DNA from: Yamagishiella unicocca
Lineage: Eukaryota; Chlorophyta; Chlorophyceae; Chlamydomonadales; Volvocaceae
Assembly: GCA_003116995.1 (NCBI GenBank)
Contig: BDSL01000030.1
Span: forward strand, 124,001 to 188,000
Length of the DNA: 64,000 nucleotides
Direction of reading: 5' to 3'
This document shows positions 12,085 through 24,400 of this stretch, in pieces (position 1 is the stretch's first letter; every line of letters starts with the position of its first letter). Made by a program: the position numbers and the translations under genes. The notes under the pieces were generated by a model. The model did not search any database and had not been told where the DNA came from. It saw only the letters and a list, made by a program, of their open reading frames with translations.

Positions 12085-14433
12085 ATGGCTATGGCGCTTA
12101 GACCTGGCCTGTCCAGCACCAGGCCAAGCCGGACAGGCCACGTCGTGCAAGCTGCACCACAGGGTGTCGCCAAGCGCGCGTCCGCACCAACCCTCGCGCC
12201 CAGCAAGCACTACACCATTACGGAAGTCGTGGGCTCGGAGGAGCGCAACCTCCTCGCGCAGCAGCCCTCCCCAGCTTCGCCGCACGCGCAGGAGGCCGGA
12301 CAGGGGCAGTCCCTGCTCTCCCCCCTCACCTCCCTGCCCGACAGCGTCCGCGACCTCTTCCTGCCGCCCGGCTTCCCAGCCTCCGTGACGCCCGACTACT
12401 TGTCGTACCAGCTGTGGTCGGTGCCCACCCACGTGACAGGCCACCTGTCGCACGCGCTCGTCACGTCGTCGCTCCTGGCCGCTGTGGGCTTCAGCGCCTC
12501 CCCCGCCACCACGGTGGCCCTGTCAGCCTCTATCAAGTGGATCGTCAAGGACGGCGTGGGGGCGCTGGGGCGCCTCATCGTGGGCAGGTGGGGGTGTAGG
12601 GCTCCTGCTGGCGCTGTACGGGGCCGGTGGCTGGTGTTGAGGGGTACACTAGTGTTAGCCATTGTTGAGTGACCGGGGCGGGGAGACTCTCGTGCTTGTG
12701 TATTGGAACCGCTGCCGGGCGCACGCGGGCAAACAACCCCCAGATTCCCGAACGCATGTCTTACCTCCGATACGCACCACCCACCCTCCTTCACCCTCCC
12801 ATCCTCTCTCCTCCCCCCCTCCTCTCCGCCCCCAGCCGCTTCTCCGCTGAGTTCGACGAGGACCCCCGGCGCTGGCGCATGACGGCTGAGCTGCTGAGCA
12901 CCATCGGCATGGGCCTGGAGGTGGCCACCAGCCTCCACCCGCAGTACTTCCTGCTGCTGGCCAGCGCGGGCAAATTCTGCCAGGTGAGGCGCCGGTGATG
13001 GGGTGAGGCGGGCCGGGCACCGACGTCCGGGCCGGACAGTCGGCCCGGGGCGGCTGCGAGCTGCGAGGTGCTACGCCGCATGGGGTCTCCGGGAGGTAGG
13101 GATTAGGATAGGTGTGGGGGAGGGTAGTACAGAGCACAATGCCTGCGAACTGCGGCATGACCCTCGCCCAGTCACATCATCCAACCCCATTCCTCGGCCT
13201 TACCGACCTTGTCCGCCCGCCTTCGGATGGCCCCGACCCGGCGGGGCCGCTTCGGAACCCGCGCAGGCTCTGGGTAAAGGGATGGGCAAGCCCGTGTTCC
13301 GGGTCATCCAGACGCACTTCGCGCGGGCGCAGAACGTTGGCGCGGTGGCGGCCAAGGAGGAGGTGTGGGAGGTGGTGGCGCAGATGGCGGGGCTGGCGGC
13401 CAGCGTGGCGGTCCTGAAGGCGCTGGAGGGGACGGGTGAGCGGGCGGAGGGAAGGAGGCGGAAGGGCGGAGGGAAGGAGGCGGAAGGGCGGAGGGAAGAA
13501 GGCGGAAGGGTGGCGCTGAACCCCGCTGTGTGCTGGAAGCCAACGCGGTCCCAACCGGGCCCTGACCCCGAACCCAACCCGACTCCGCGCCCGCTCTGTC
13601 CTGCTGCTGCAGGCAGCCCCGACGGCGTGGTCCCCACCTGGGCCGCCATCCAGGCCGTCCATGTGTCGCTGCGCTACCGGGCGCTCAGCACACTTCTCTT
13701 CCCCTCCCTCTCCCTCAAGCGCACCGCCCAGCTGGCCACCGCCTCGGTGCGTGGCCGCCCGCTGCCGAGCGTTGCGGAGGCCAACGCGCGGGAGCCCCTG
13801 CTGGCCGACCCGTGGGACGTCCAGCCTCGCGTGCGGCTGGGTTGCGGCGCCGCAGAGGCCTTCGGCGGAGTGCTGCCGCCGCCGGAGGTGCTGCAGTCTT
13901 ACGTGGAGGTGTACGCCAGGGAGGGGTACGTGCTGGTGTGGCGGGAGGGTACGGCACACGTGATGCTGAAGGAGGGTCACACGCAGCGGGACCTGGTGCG
14001 GGCGGTATGGCAGGCGGCGTGGCTGGACTGCCGGACAGGCCGGGAGGGCGGCGGTATGGCGGCAGCAGCAGGGGCGCCCTCAGGCGAGCACTCCGGTACC
14101 GCGGGGAGCGCCGAGGAACGAGTCGTGGAGGCCGGGGCGGCGTCGCGAAAGGGGTTGGAGGGGGTACCGGTGGACCTTGGTAAGGAGGAGATGGCGGGCT
14201 CCAGGGGTGGGCCGGCGGCGGGAGATGCCGAGGAGGGTTTGCGGTTGGCGGGGACCAGCCTGGAGGCGCTCGAGGCGGGGTTCGCAGGGTTCATCAGCGA
14301 GTGCGATCAGGCGGGGTGGGAGGTGGGTGTGGTGCACATGAAGGTGGGACGAAGCCGGCTACGGGTGGGGTCCACGGGGCCGCGGGCGGGGGTGGGGGCT
14401 GAGGCGCAGGTGGAATGCGCCCCGCAGCCCTGA
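12085..14433 (+). CDS. RUS family (DUF647, root UV-B sensitive-like) protein
   Basis: Member of the RUS/DUF647 family, membrane-associated proteins that in plants include RUS1 and RUS2, implicated in UV-B responses and auxin transport. Exons are 12085-12587, 12836-12983, 13267-13435 and 13613-14433, joining in phase to 546 residues. The family block LPPGFPASVTPDYLSYQLWS starts near residue 92. It is followed by a segment matching the 'SAxIKWxxKDGxGxLGRLIxG' core and an exon with DEDPRRWRMTAELL. The C-terminal part carries RLGCGAAEAFGGVLPPPEVL. The start was chosen because the preceding frame breaks and the first 60 residues are Ala/Ser/Arg-rich with few acids, like a plastid transit peptide. 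The last exon contains a Gly/Ala-rich insertion (about residues 420-480). The specific RUS subgroup was not determined. Confidence 0.9.
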
Positions 14434-15898
14434 TGACGTGGGTGGGGCGGTGGAAGCCCGCGCTGGAGTGCTGGGGTGGGGGGCTGCGTGCCGGGTTTGC
14501 GGTGAGGTGGTTGGCGGCAGCGCCCTTGCGGGTCGGTCGCCGCCGCCAGCCGGGAGCTCTGAGTCGCGGCAGCTCTTGGTCCGGATGCGTTGCTGTGAAC
14601 GGGATTACGAATGGCCTGGTGTTGGCGGGGGCGGGGGCTTGGGGCAGACGGCACGCATCGTGCCGGCAGTCCCAGCTGAGGTCCCCCCAGCTGTCAAGGA
14701 CCCAGACAGCGTCTTGCCGTCGGCGACGCATGGAACTCAACCAGTTGAGCGGCGTGATTGGGTTACCCTGTAGTACGCGCGCCGCGCGTTAATCCTACAT
14801 GAAACCACCGTTGGACGGTGTTTTAAAGCGTGTACTGTGTTGAGTGTGTGGATTCATTTTGTGAAATCGGGAGCCATGCCTGGTCAGACCTGGTGAGTCC
14901 GCGGACTCCATATGCCAGGTCCTGATGCAGGCACATAACAACCAGCTCGTAGCAGCCAGGAGCGCATGGAGGTGATCCAGGCTGCCCAGAGGACATACAA
15001 TACCTGGAGCACCTACGTAGGCATGACTGCTGGACCATTTAATACTACAATTTGCAGCACCATTTAATACCGGAGACAGAAATCATCGCCGTAGCTGTCG
15101 ACATGGTCGGGTAGTAGTAAATGTTACCGTGGGCTCCAGACCAGGGGATAAGAACCATCGCGCACACCGGGGTGCGGTTGGGTATGGTACCCGCCCTTTC
15201 CATCGACATAACATTTGTGTGAATGCCTTACCGACCCACCAGTCGGGCGGCGTGTAAAAGTCTCGACGCGAACCATGTCCCGACGGATGGCGGGCAATAT
15301 GCACACATGACAACCAAAACACGAACATTGCAACGATGCCAGCCGGCCAATGCGGGCTGTTCCCTAGCCGATCAGTACAACATTCCATGCAAGGACAAAC
15401 CGTTCAGTTAATAATGTATTAAGTCTTCCGTCCAATGCACAGCCGCAGTCAGCTATCGAAGGCAGGCGCGGCCCCATCCTGCCCAGTCGAGACGCGTGAC
15501 GCGCCCCTCTCCCAGGTCTGCAGAAAGCAGAAACGCTATTTCCTCGGCCACCGTTGAAGCCCCCTGGGCCACCATTGAAGCCCTCACTAACCCCGTTCCC
15601 AACTAACCTACCGTATGCAACATGTCGCCATGTAACGTACTGCCGCCGGTTATCATGCGACCCTCGCCCAGCTCCATCCAGCTCCATCCAGCTCCATTCG
15701 AGGAGGCAATCAACTATCATCACTCAGTGACATGACGGACCACAGGGGACATAGGAAACAACCGAGGCCCGGCAATCATCTCCCCGAGCCCGTTTGGCGC
15801 TTCCTCCCACATCGCGGGCCCTCTTGGTGCTTCCTCCCACATCGCGGGCCCCTGCACGTCAGGTACCCGTCGCCCAGGCCCTCGCGGCCGCAGCCCCC
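14434..15898. other. Convergent intergenic region between RUS and WBP2-like genes
   Basis: About 1.46 kb holding the 3' untranslated regions of two convergent genes. The first 350 bp keep coding-like GC content but no frame shows motifs; the rest is more AT-rich. A TGTAA motif, the usual algal polyadenylation signal, occurs near 15251. Short perfect repeats (GCTCCATCCA, near 15670) are present. No additional gene is supported. Confidence 0.5.
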
Positions 15899-18089
15899 TC
15901 ACGGCCGCAGCCCCATTGGCTCGTACACCTCGTCTTGCCCGTAGTTGGCGGCGTAGCGGGGCGCCGTTGCCAAGCGCTTCGACTCGTCCACCGGCTGCTC
16001 GGTCAGGTAGACGGTGGAAGGGTCGTTGGGGTCCACGAACCTGAAGCCACAGGGCCAGCGAAAACAAGTTGGACCAACACGGTGAGTCGCAGGGTCCCGA
16101 GAAGGGAGGATGGCGGCGGGAGGTGATGTGTGCACCGTATGGTGGTGGGGTTGCCACGCGAGGAAGCCCGGAGTTGCGAGGCAGGGTACGGAGTTGCGAG
16201 GCAGGGTACGGAGTTGCGAGGCAGGGTACGGAGTTGCGAGGCAGGGTACGGAGTTGCGAGGCAGGGTACGGAGTTGCGGGGCAGGGTGCGGAGTTGCGGG
16301 GCAGGGTACGGAGTTGCGGAAGACCTCAAGCCTCGGCGCAGGTCAAGCGCACATGCGCTCTCGTAAGATCTGCGAAGAAGGAGAACGATAGGTTAGCGAT
16401 CGGTGCAGGAGCGCGTACTTCCGTCAGTCCCACCTCCTGCCCGTGCAAGCCTACATGCGATCGATTATTCGATGCAGTCTCCACCAGCCCCGCTCTAGTC
16501 GGTTGCCTAACCAGCCGAGCCCGCCTTCGCTGCGCCCGCCCGATTGAAGAGTCAGTCAGCACTCACGCGCGAGACATTAGGCCCGTCACGAAGGCGGGCG
16601 GATTGGGGTCGGCTCCCTGCTCGGTCGCCCGAATGCGTCCCTGCACCTCCGCGAAAGCCTGGAAGCACACGGGGCAGGTTGGCGCGGTGCGTCGGGAGTG
16701 GAGGTGTGAGTGGATATGAGCGGGTGTGAGGAAGGACAGGCCGCCGTGCGCAACCCAGACCACCATCGCCAGAAAAGTGCGAACACGGAACTCTCCGCCG
16801 GGATCACATTCACCAGCACGCGCCCAGCTGCAAGGCGACCTCACAACAAATCCCCGGGGGTGGGGCTCCCTTGCGTCGTGAAGCAGTGGCCTGGTCCAAG
16901 AATCACCGCGACTGTCCCTGTGTGCCATATACGACAACCACCAGCTGCACCGCCCCGGGTCCACGGGTATCCTCTCTCTCCCCCCGGGTCCCCGGCCGCA
17001 CATGCTTGGCTCGCTCCGCCAGAGAGTAGTAGAGGGGGTAGAAGGTGCCGATGCCGCCCTCCTTGAAGTAGAAGCGGAAGTCGTGGGGGGGCAGCTCGCC
17101 GCCGGGGCCGCCCCGGTCCATAGCCGGCCACACCTGACCTGAGGGGCGGGGTAAGGGTGGGGGTAACATGGAGGCAGTTGCGGGGATGGGGACGGGCGGG
17201 GGAGGGGACTGGGTTGGGTCCATGGCATGGCGAGGACGCAGATGGCGCGGTGGATGGTCGGTCAGGCAGGCGCAGTGCAAGGAGACCAGAAGGCCGCCGT
17301 GCTGCCGCCCAGACGGTCGCCGTCGTCATGCCCCCTTCCCCGCAGCCCTCTTGCCCCAAGCCTAGCCTGTGCGTTGCATCCCAATGCTTCTTTAGAGAAC
17401 ACAACGCGCCGTTGACCGGGCACACAGTCCCGTGACCAGACAAGGGGATCAGGCCACGCGGAAATGTGCACTCCCACCTGACAGGTTGTTGCAGGTGAAT
17501 ATAGGTTGGTTGAGCTGGTCGTTACGAATGTAGACAAGCGGGAAGTCGAAGGACACCAGGCCTGCGTGCGTCAAGCACCAACAGCAGGAGCAGCAGCAGC
17601 AGGAGCACCCGTGGGCACCGGTGGGCATGGAGGGTCAGAACCACAACTCATGAGATGATGCAGGACCCACACTCGTTCGTGTATACGCGGGGGTTAGGGG
17701 TGGGCCGATGAATATGTTTGCTAAGATGCGGCGACCTCGCTTCCTCGTGCCCCTTCCGGCACCTGCCTTCACCTGCCACAACCGAAACGTTGCGCCTTTG
17801 CGCGCGTCCGCTGCAAAAGGTCGCCCCCGTAGACGCTGCGCACCTTTCCCGTGCAGCGGTTACTATCCCTTGTCGCCTCACCTGAATCGTCCGCCTTTGC
17901 CGCCACAAAGACGAGGCGGATGTTGGACAGATACAGAGCACCGCGCGCCTGCCAGCCCTTGACACGCGTCTGGACGCCTTGCAATTCACACTGGACACCT
18001 TCTCGCCGCAAAACGAACACCTCGTTGGGAAATGGTGCTGGGCACAGCTCGCCCGCGTGGGTGCGGACGAGCGCCGGGTTCACGGACAT
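15899..18089 (-). CDS. WBP2-like GRAM/PH-fold protein (plant At5g11680-like)
   Basis: Small protein of the WW-domain-binding-protein-2 family, with a GRAM-type PH fold that usually binds membranes or partner proteins. Exons are 18089-17882, 17561-17478, 17138-17002, 16658-16567 and 16040-15899, all in phase, giving 220 residues (the plant protein, from memory, is about 207). Diagnostic stretches in order: PNEVFVLRREGVQCE, GALYLSNIRLVFVAAK, VSFDFPLVYIRNDQLNQPIF, FRFYFKEGGIGTFYPLYY, then across the last junction FVDPNDPSTVYLTEQP. That junction (codon GC|G) restores the conserved plant-type ending and strongly supports the model. No proline-rich PY motif was noticed. The start codon at 18089 (MSVNPALV) matches the family N-terminus. 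The gene is divergent from the CPSF_A gene. Confidence 0.92.
16171..16319. repeat. 20-bp minisatellite in the last WBP2 intron
   Basis: Seven near-perfect copies of the 20-bp unit GAGTTGCGAGGCAGGGTACG, plus a half copy, with changes only in the last copies (A to G). It lies inside the intron between exons 16658-16567 and 16040-15899. Confidence 0.95.
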
Positions 18090-18467
18090 GTTAAGCGTTG
18101 TCGATTGCCCAACAGAACTCCGAAGCCCAATCGATAGGGGAGCTCGAAGTACTGGCCGGAGCAAGGGTGTCGTGCTGTAAGGAGTCGCTGGTACAGTAAT
18201 AGTCCGGAAGCAAAACTCAGCACGTATGTTTCAAACTCTTTGTTCAGTTACAGATCATCTTGAAAGTGTTTATAGTACAGCAAATTTTGCCAGTCCGTGC
18301 AGAGGAAATTCCGCCATGTCACAGCCCCTTCTCCATCCACGCCCCGAGAGCTCACATATGCCACCACGTCTTCATAAGGGACACAGTTAAATATTGCAAC
18401 GAAAGTAACCATGACATTACGCTGAACCCGTTGTTGCAATCTGTTCGTTGGTCTCAGCGGGGACACC
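18090..18467. promoter_or_regulatory. Shared upstream region between divergent WBP2-like and CPSF_A genes
   Basis: 378 bp separate the two start codons. The interval is AT-richer than both genes. A TTTATAG sequence near 18269 could act as a TATA element, but there is nothing else to support it. Confidence 0.45.
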
Positions 18468-21400
18468 ATGGCTGCCACGTGGATATCAAAGACTCTGGTC
18501 CAAAGCGGTGTGGTGGATCATGTGGTCTGCGGTCGTTTCATCGCAACGCAGACGGGGCAGTCCCAAATGGTTCTCATTCACGCCGGCAGCAGCCTTGAGA
18601 TGCTGGCGTTGGCGGCTTCGGGCGCGGCCGCTAGCATCTGCTTGCAGTCCCTGCAGCCAGGTGACGGCGTTCTGGACATGCGCGTGTTGCGAGGCGGCTC
18701 GGACACCATCTCTGGCGCCGTGAGTAGCCCCGTGCTGGAGCGACCAGCTGTAGGCATCCGCGCGTCACTCCTTGCCCTTGTCTTCCAGAGTCCGTGCATC
18801 CCCCTTCGTCGACCCTCTCACCCATGCCCCTTACCCCTCGACCACCTAACTCCTAACCCTCCATCGTAGCAGGTCCAGCCAGGCCTAGAGGACCCAGACA
18901 GTCTGCTCCTGCTCTCGGAGGCGGGCAGGTTAACTGTACTGCGTTACCACGAGGACTGCAACAGGTGCCGTACCGTGCCATGTGGGACACGGGCAACTAG
19001 GGCCTCCGGGTCTCACCGGGACTAGTGTGCTCTCGTCTTTACGTGTATCAGCGTGTGGGACCTCGAACCCCTTTGTTCCGCCTCGGGCCTCCTAGCGGCC
19101 TAGGTAGGTGCTCCCGCCCTGTGCAGCGTCTGGGCTATTCACCGCCCTCCCGCCTGGCCCCACCCTCCCAGGTTCCTGGTGCGGCAGGAGGTGGCGCTCT
19201 CGGGCCCAGGTGCGGCGCCTGCTGGCGGCGGGGAGGTTGCACTGGAAGCCCGTGTCCGAAAGGAAAAGTGTTTGGAACACATGCTTGAAACTGCTTGCTC
19301 GAGTACGGGAGGGAGGGGAGGGATGTCTGGGGAAGAGGAACATCTGGGGAGGGGATCTCTTAGGTGGAGCGGCAGCGGTGCGTGCCTGGAGAGCACCCGC
19401 TTGGCGGGCTCCTTGAGGCGCCCGCTGTGAGACGCCCGCTGAGATGGCGCCCCCGCTGAGATGGCGCCCCCTGCTGTGCTACTGATGGGGCACTGGTGGC
19501 CAGCGGTGTCCCCCGCGGCTGTAAGCACCAACGGAACTGCACAAAATATACTAGCGGGACTGGGATGCCCGGCTGACCACGCTTGTTCCAGCCCAAATCA
19601 GGATGCGGACAGGTGGCGGCTACCGTCGTCCCGCGCCATCCTGCCGCCTCCCGACCCTGCCGCTGCTCCCGACCCTGCCGGATGTGCCGGCCCACGCGCA
19701 GGCACCCAGCCGCGCTTCACACCGCGGCTGCTGGCGGTGTCGCCGTCGGGGCGTCACGGCGTGGCAGCTGCAGCCTTCCAGGACAGGATCTTCTACCTTC
19801 CGCCAGCACCAGCGGCCCCGCACGATTCCTTAGTCGGCGACGGTATCGGCGGCAGGGACAGCGACGGGGCGCCACTAGCTGATTCTCCGTTGCTCTACCG
19901 CCACCAGACCGCGCGGGGGGACACTGTGACGCCGGCACGTCTCAGCGCCGGCCCCGTGCCTGGTGCCCCCCCGCGCGACCTGCGGCGGGCCACTGCCGAC
20001 GCGCTAGCTGCCAGCGACCCGCGGGTCGCTGTGGGCAGCAGGTACATGTCGCTGGGCATTGAGCCCGGGTGCGGGGCGATCTGGGACGTGGCGGTCCTGG
20101 AGGCGCCCTGCCTGGAGGACGGCGTCCATGCGGCGGGTCAGCCAGACGACAGCGGAGGCGGTAGCGGGGGGCAGCAGGCGGACGAGGGCCAGCAGAAGGA
20201 GCAGCGGCCGGCGGGCGGGGAAGGAGGTGCTGGCGCTGGTGGCGGCTCGGCGGGAGGTTTCCGTATTGCGGCACTGGTGCACAGGTGGGTCTCATAGGGC
20301 CCGGGGGGCGGGTGACGTGGCGGGTGAGGTGCTATGGATGCAACAGGAAGGCCAGGCTGACACCCTCCCATGTCCTCGACCGCCCCCGCCCCCCGCTCCC
20401 TGCAGGTCCACCACCGGCTGCGGGGAGGTGCTGCTGCTGCACTGGTCTCGCCCCCACCGCTGCCTGCTGTGCAGCATGGTGGTGAGGCTCGCAAGCGGGC
20501 CCGCGGCAGGGCCGGGTGCGGCGGGGGGCAGCGAAGACGGCGCCAGGCCCGGCGCTGCTCCTGCGGCGGACCGATGGTCCCTGCTGGGCACCCCACACAT
20601 GCTGCGAGCGACACCGCCTGGCGACCAGGCTGCCGGTATGGCGAGGAAGGGGCAGAAGAAGGGGGGCGAGTCTTAGCTGGCAGTATGACACGAGTGGCGG
20701 AGCGGCTTCGAGTGGCGGAACGGCTGGGGATACGGATAAGGAGCGGGACAAGAAGTGGGGAGTCTCCGGCAGCTAAGGCTGGCTGAACTTGTCGGCGCTG
20801 AGAGGTTATTACCCCTTCTGCAAGCGGTTAAGTGCGTTACGCGCTGGGCAGGCCCTGAAACCCCCGCCCGCCACCCGGGCCTCGTGACTCCACAGGCCTT
20901 ATGGTGCTGGGCACCCACGGAGCCTTGTTCATGTTGGCACCCCTGCTCAGTCGTCACAGCCACAGCCCTGAATCTGGCGTGGGGTCTGGAGGCGGCGGAG
21001 CGGGGCCCTCCGAGGGGCTCATACCGGATCGCAGCCCCTCCGGCACCGCTGCTGCCGCCGCCTGTGGCGCCTTGGCGCCTACTGTCTCTGACGTGGCGGA
21101 TATCAGCGTCGACACTGACCTCGAAGAGGAGCCGGAGGATCCGGAGGCGCCGGGGGTGCCGGAGGTGCCAGTGGCTCCGGAGCCGGAGTCGGATGACGGC
21201 GGCGCCAGTATGGCGCTGCCGTCGTGGCGGGATGACTGGTTCGGGACCAGCGCCGCAGCACCGCCGCCGCCGGCCCTGCCGCCGCCGCCACCTCCTCCCG
21301 TACTTCACCTGAGGGACCTGCTTGGGAGTGCTTTGTCGGGAAGATTCGCAGGCAGTGTCCAGCAGCAGTCCCCGCCGGGACATGCACCTCGCCGCCGCGG

Positions 21401-24400
21401 CGGCGGCTATGGCAGCTCCGAAGCCATAGGCGGCGGGCCCAGGTCAGGAGGCGGTGACGGCAATTACGGGCACCTCCTCTTCCTCCTGAACCAAGGACGC
21501 GGCACGGATGCCGCGCAGACACCGCAACCGCCCTCGGCAGCGGGACGCGGCTGGGCGTACCTGCGTTTCGCCTCCTCGCGCTTCGAAGCCGCAGAGGACT
21601 TTGGGTCGTCGTCGCACGACACGAATGACGATGGCGTGGACCTGCCGTACAGAAGGCGCGCATGCCGACCGTCTGCCGCAGCAACTTCCATGGACATCGA
21701 CGAGTTCAGGCCCGACGGGTTGCCCAGCGGCGGAGGCGGTGGCGCCGGTCCCAGCGACGGGGCCGGTGGCGGGGACGGCGGCAGCGGCGAGGGCGAGGAC
21801 GGAGGGCCGGGGGGCCCTTCAGGGGGCCGCTCGCGCCTACCGCGGCGGGGCGACCGCAACCTGTATGACGACTTGAGGCAGGAGGTGGACCGGATGGCCA
21901 GCATGCTGCAGCTCTACCGTACGGCAGCCGGCAGTGGCGGTGGCGGTGCCAGCAGCGGTGGGGGAAGTGGCGGAGGCGGGGGTCCCCTCCTGAGAGGCTG
22001 GATACCCAGTTCGCTGGCAGGGGCGAGGGGGGATGCGCCCGGCAGGCTGGTGGAAGTTCGTTGGGATCCCACGGCAGACGTGAAAGAGCTGCTGGTGCCG
22101 CTGCTGACGGAGTACGACATACACGGCGGGAGGCCGCTCAAGCCCATCAAGCAGGTGGGGGCCTGGAGGAGGCGGGGGGCTCGGGCCTATCGGATCCTGC
22201 CCGACTGCCCAACGCTACTCGGCGGCGCTTCCGCGGCTGCATAGGTTCTGTTGTGAGGTGTTGAATGCCGCATTCTTACCCATCATACTCCCTTTTGGCA
22301 AAGCAAGCCCGTTGCTATGCCGCTGCGCCGTGCCATGCAAGTGCCTGCTGGGCCCTGTGACGAACTGGGGGGCCTCGTCGGTCTGCGCGCGGTATGCGCC
22401 CGCGGCGTCATCACGGCATCATGGCGGCCACGGCCCCCTGCGTGTGTGCAGGTGCCCCCGGTGCTGGGCGTGGAGCGCCTGCCGGCGGCGGAGGCGCAGC
22501 AGGAGGGCCACGTCCTCACAGCAGCCGACTGGCTGCCACCCAGCACAACAGCCGCAGCCACAATCACGGACACGACCGCGGTGCTAGCAAGGGCGGCGGC
22601 CGCCGGGCAAGTAGCCCAGCCGTCGCAGGGGCCGCTAGCCGACTCCGGCAGCGGGCATGCCTCTGCTGCCCCTAGCGCTGCAGCACCGACAGCAATACCA
22701 GCAGCGGCGGCGGCGGCCGCGAGACGGCTGCTCGTGTGCTCTGCCGCCGGCCCTGCGCTGTGCCTCACGATCACCGTGACGGAGGCCAGGGCGCCAGCAG
22801 CAGCCGGACCGTCGGCAGTGGCGGCAGGGCAGCCTGGAGGCGCATACCCGGGTGGGGTTGCGGGCGGGAGTCAGGGCGGCGCGGACGCGGACGCGGGGCG
22901 GGGCGTGGGCAGCGACGACCTGGGTGTGGTGCGTCTGGGCGCGCTGGCTTGCGTGATGCCCGGCGGCGCCGCGGCGGGCGGGCGCGGCACGGTTGTGCGG
23001 TCGGCGCGCGCAATGGCGGCGCTGCCGCCGGGCAGCGGGGGCATGCTCGTGTGGTCAGAGGAGGGCGGCGATGTGCTGGTCTTGCGCCACAGGCAGCAGC
23101 AGCAACAACAGCCGCAGCAGCGGCAGCAGCGGCGGCGGCCGCCGATGGCGCAGTGGAGCCAGGCGCGACCTGGGTCTGCTCCGGCGCGTCCGAGCGCCGC
23201 CGGCGGCGGCGCCGGTGGCTCCGCTGCGGGGGGCAGCGGCGGCGCCGCTGGCCCATCCGGGACTGCTGGCGCCGGCAGCTGCTGGCAGCCCCCTGGTCCT
23301 GCCGGCGGCGGCGGCGCGCAGCGCCCTCGGTCACGGCAGCCGGCGGCGGCGGGGGCCGGGGGTGTGAAATGGCCAGCCCAGGCCCTGGGAAGCAGCGGCG
23401 CCCACGTGGGGCCATCCCGCATTCCGTCAGATGCCGCAGCAGCGTCTGCCGGAGGGGCGGGCAGGGGCCGCCGAGCTGCTGCGGGTGCGGGCAGAGGTGG
23501 TGGGGATGACAGCCGGCAGATGCTGCCGAGGGTAACCGAGCAGGCGGCGCCGGCAGCGGCGAGCTCCCTGCCGGCGGCGTCAGCGGCGCTCACTGACGTC
23601 AACATCAGTCCGCCGCCGCCGCCGCAAAGGCTGGCCCTGCAAGCGCAGGCGCCGTCCACGGTGCTAGCGCTCCGGCTGCTGGGCAGGGTTCCGCAGCCCC
23701 GTCCGATGGTGGACTTTGTTGTTTCGGAGGCGGCTGCGGTGTCTGGCCGCGGGCGCCTGCTGCAAGTAAGGCGGGGGGATGGTCCGCCCTCACACCACGT
23801 AGCGGGTCCGTGCGGGGATGGGGCGGGGGCTCACATAGGTCCATGTGGGCTGCTTGGCTCCCTAAACAAGGCAGTACCCGGATATGCTGGATGTCATGCT
23901 GACGGTTAGTTGTATGAGCTGGGGGGGCTCGTTTACCGCCATTCGTTACATTCTGGGTCAGTTCGAGGACCACGGAGCGAGAGCGGGTGGGTGCTAAGCT
24001 GCCTGCAGGGTTGTCCGGGTCCCTTGGCTAGCGGGCCACCAACCAAGACTGGACGGAGGTACTGCAAGCACGCAGCCAAACAACCGGAGAGGGCTATACC
24101 CGAACCACCCGCTGTTGCGCTGTATGCTTTCGCACCCCTACCATTCAACCCGCTCCCAGCCCTCTGCTTATCAGCGAACCTTTCCTTTTCCACCCCCACC
24201 CCCCGCCCTTCCGTCCCGCCAGGTGACGGGCGCGGTGATGGGCTTGCCGGAGATCTCCGCCTCCCCTGATGCTGCGAGAACACACGACCTCAAGCTGCAG
24301 CTGCTGCGGGGCTGCGTGGCGACGCCCGTAGTGGCGCGAGTGCCCAGCCCGGGAGCCACCCCGACAGGTGGGGCGCCGCGGGGCGGAGCGGGCTGGGCGG

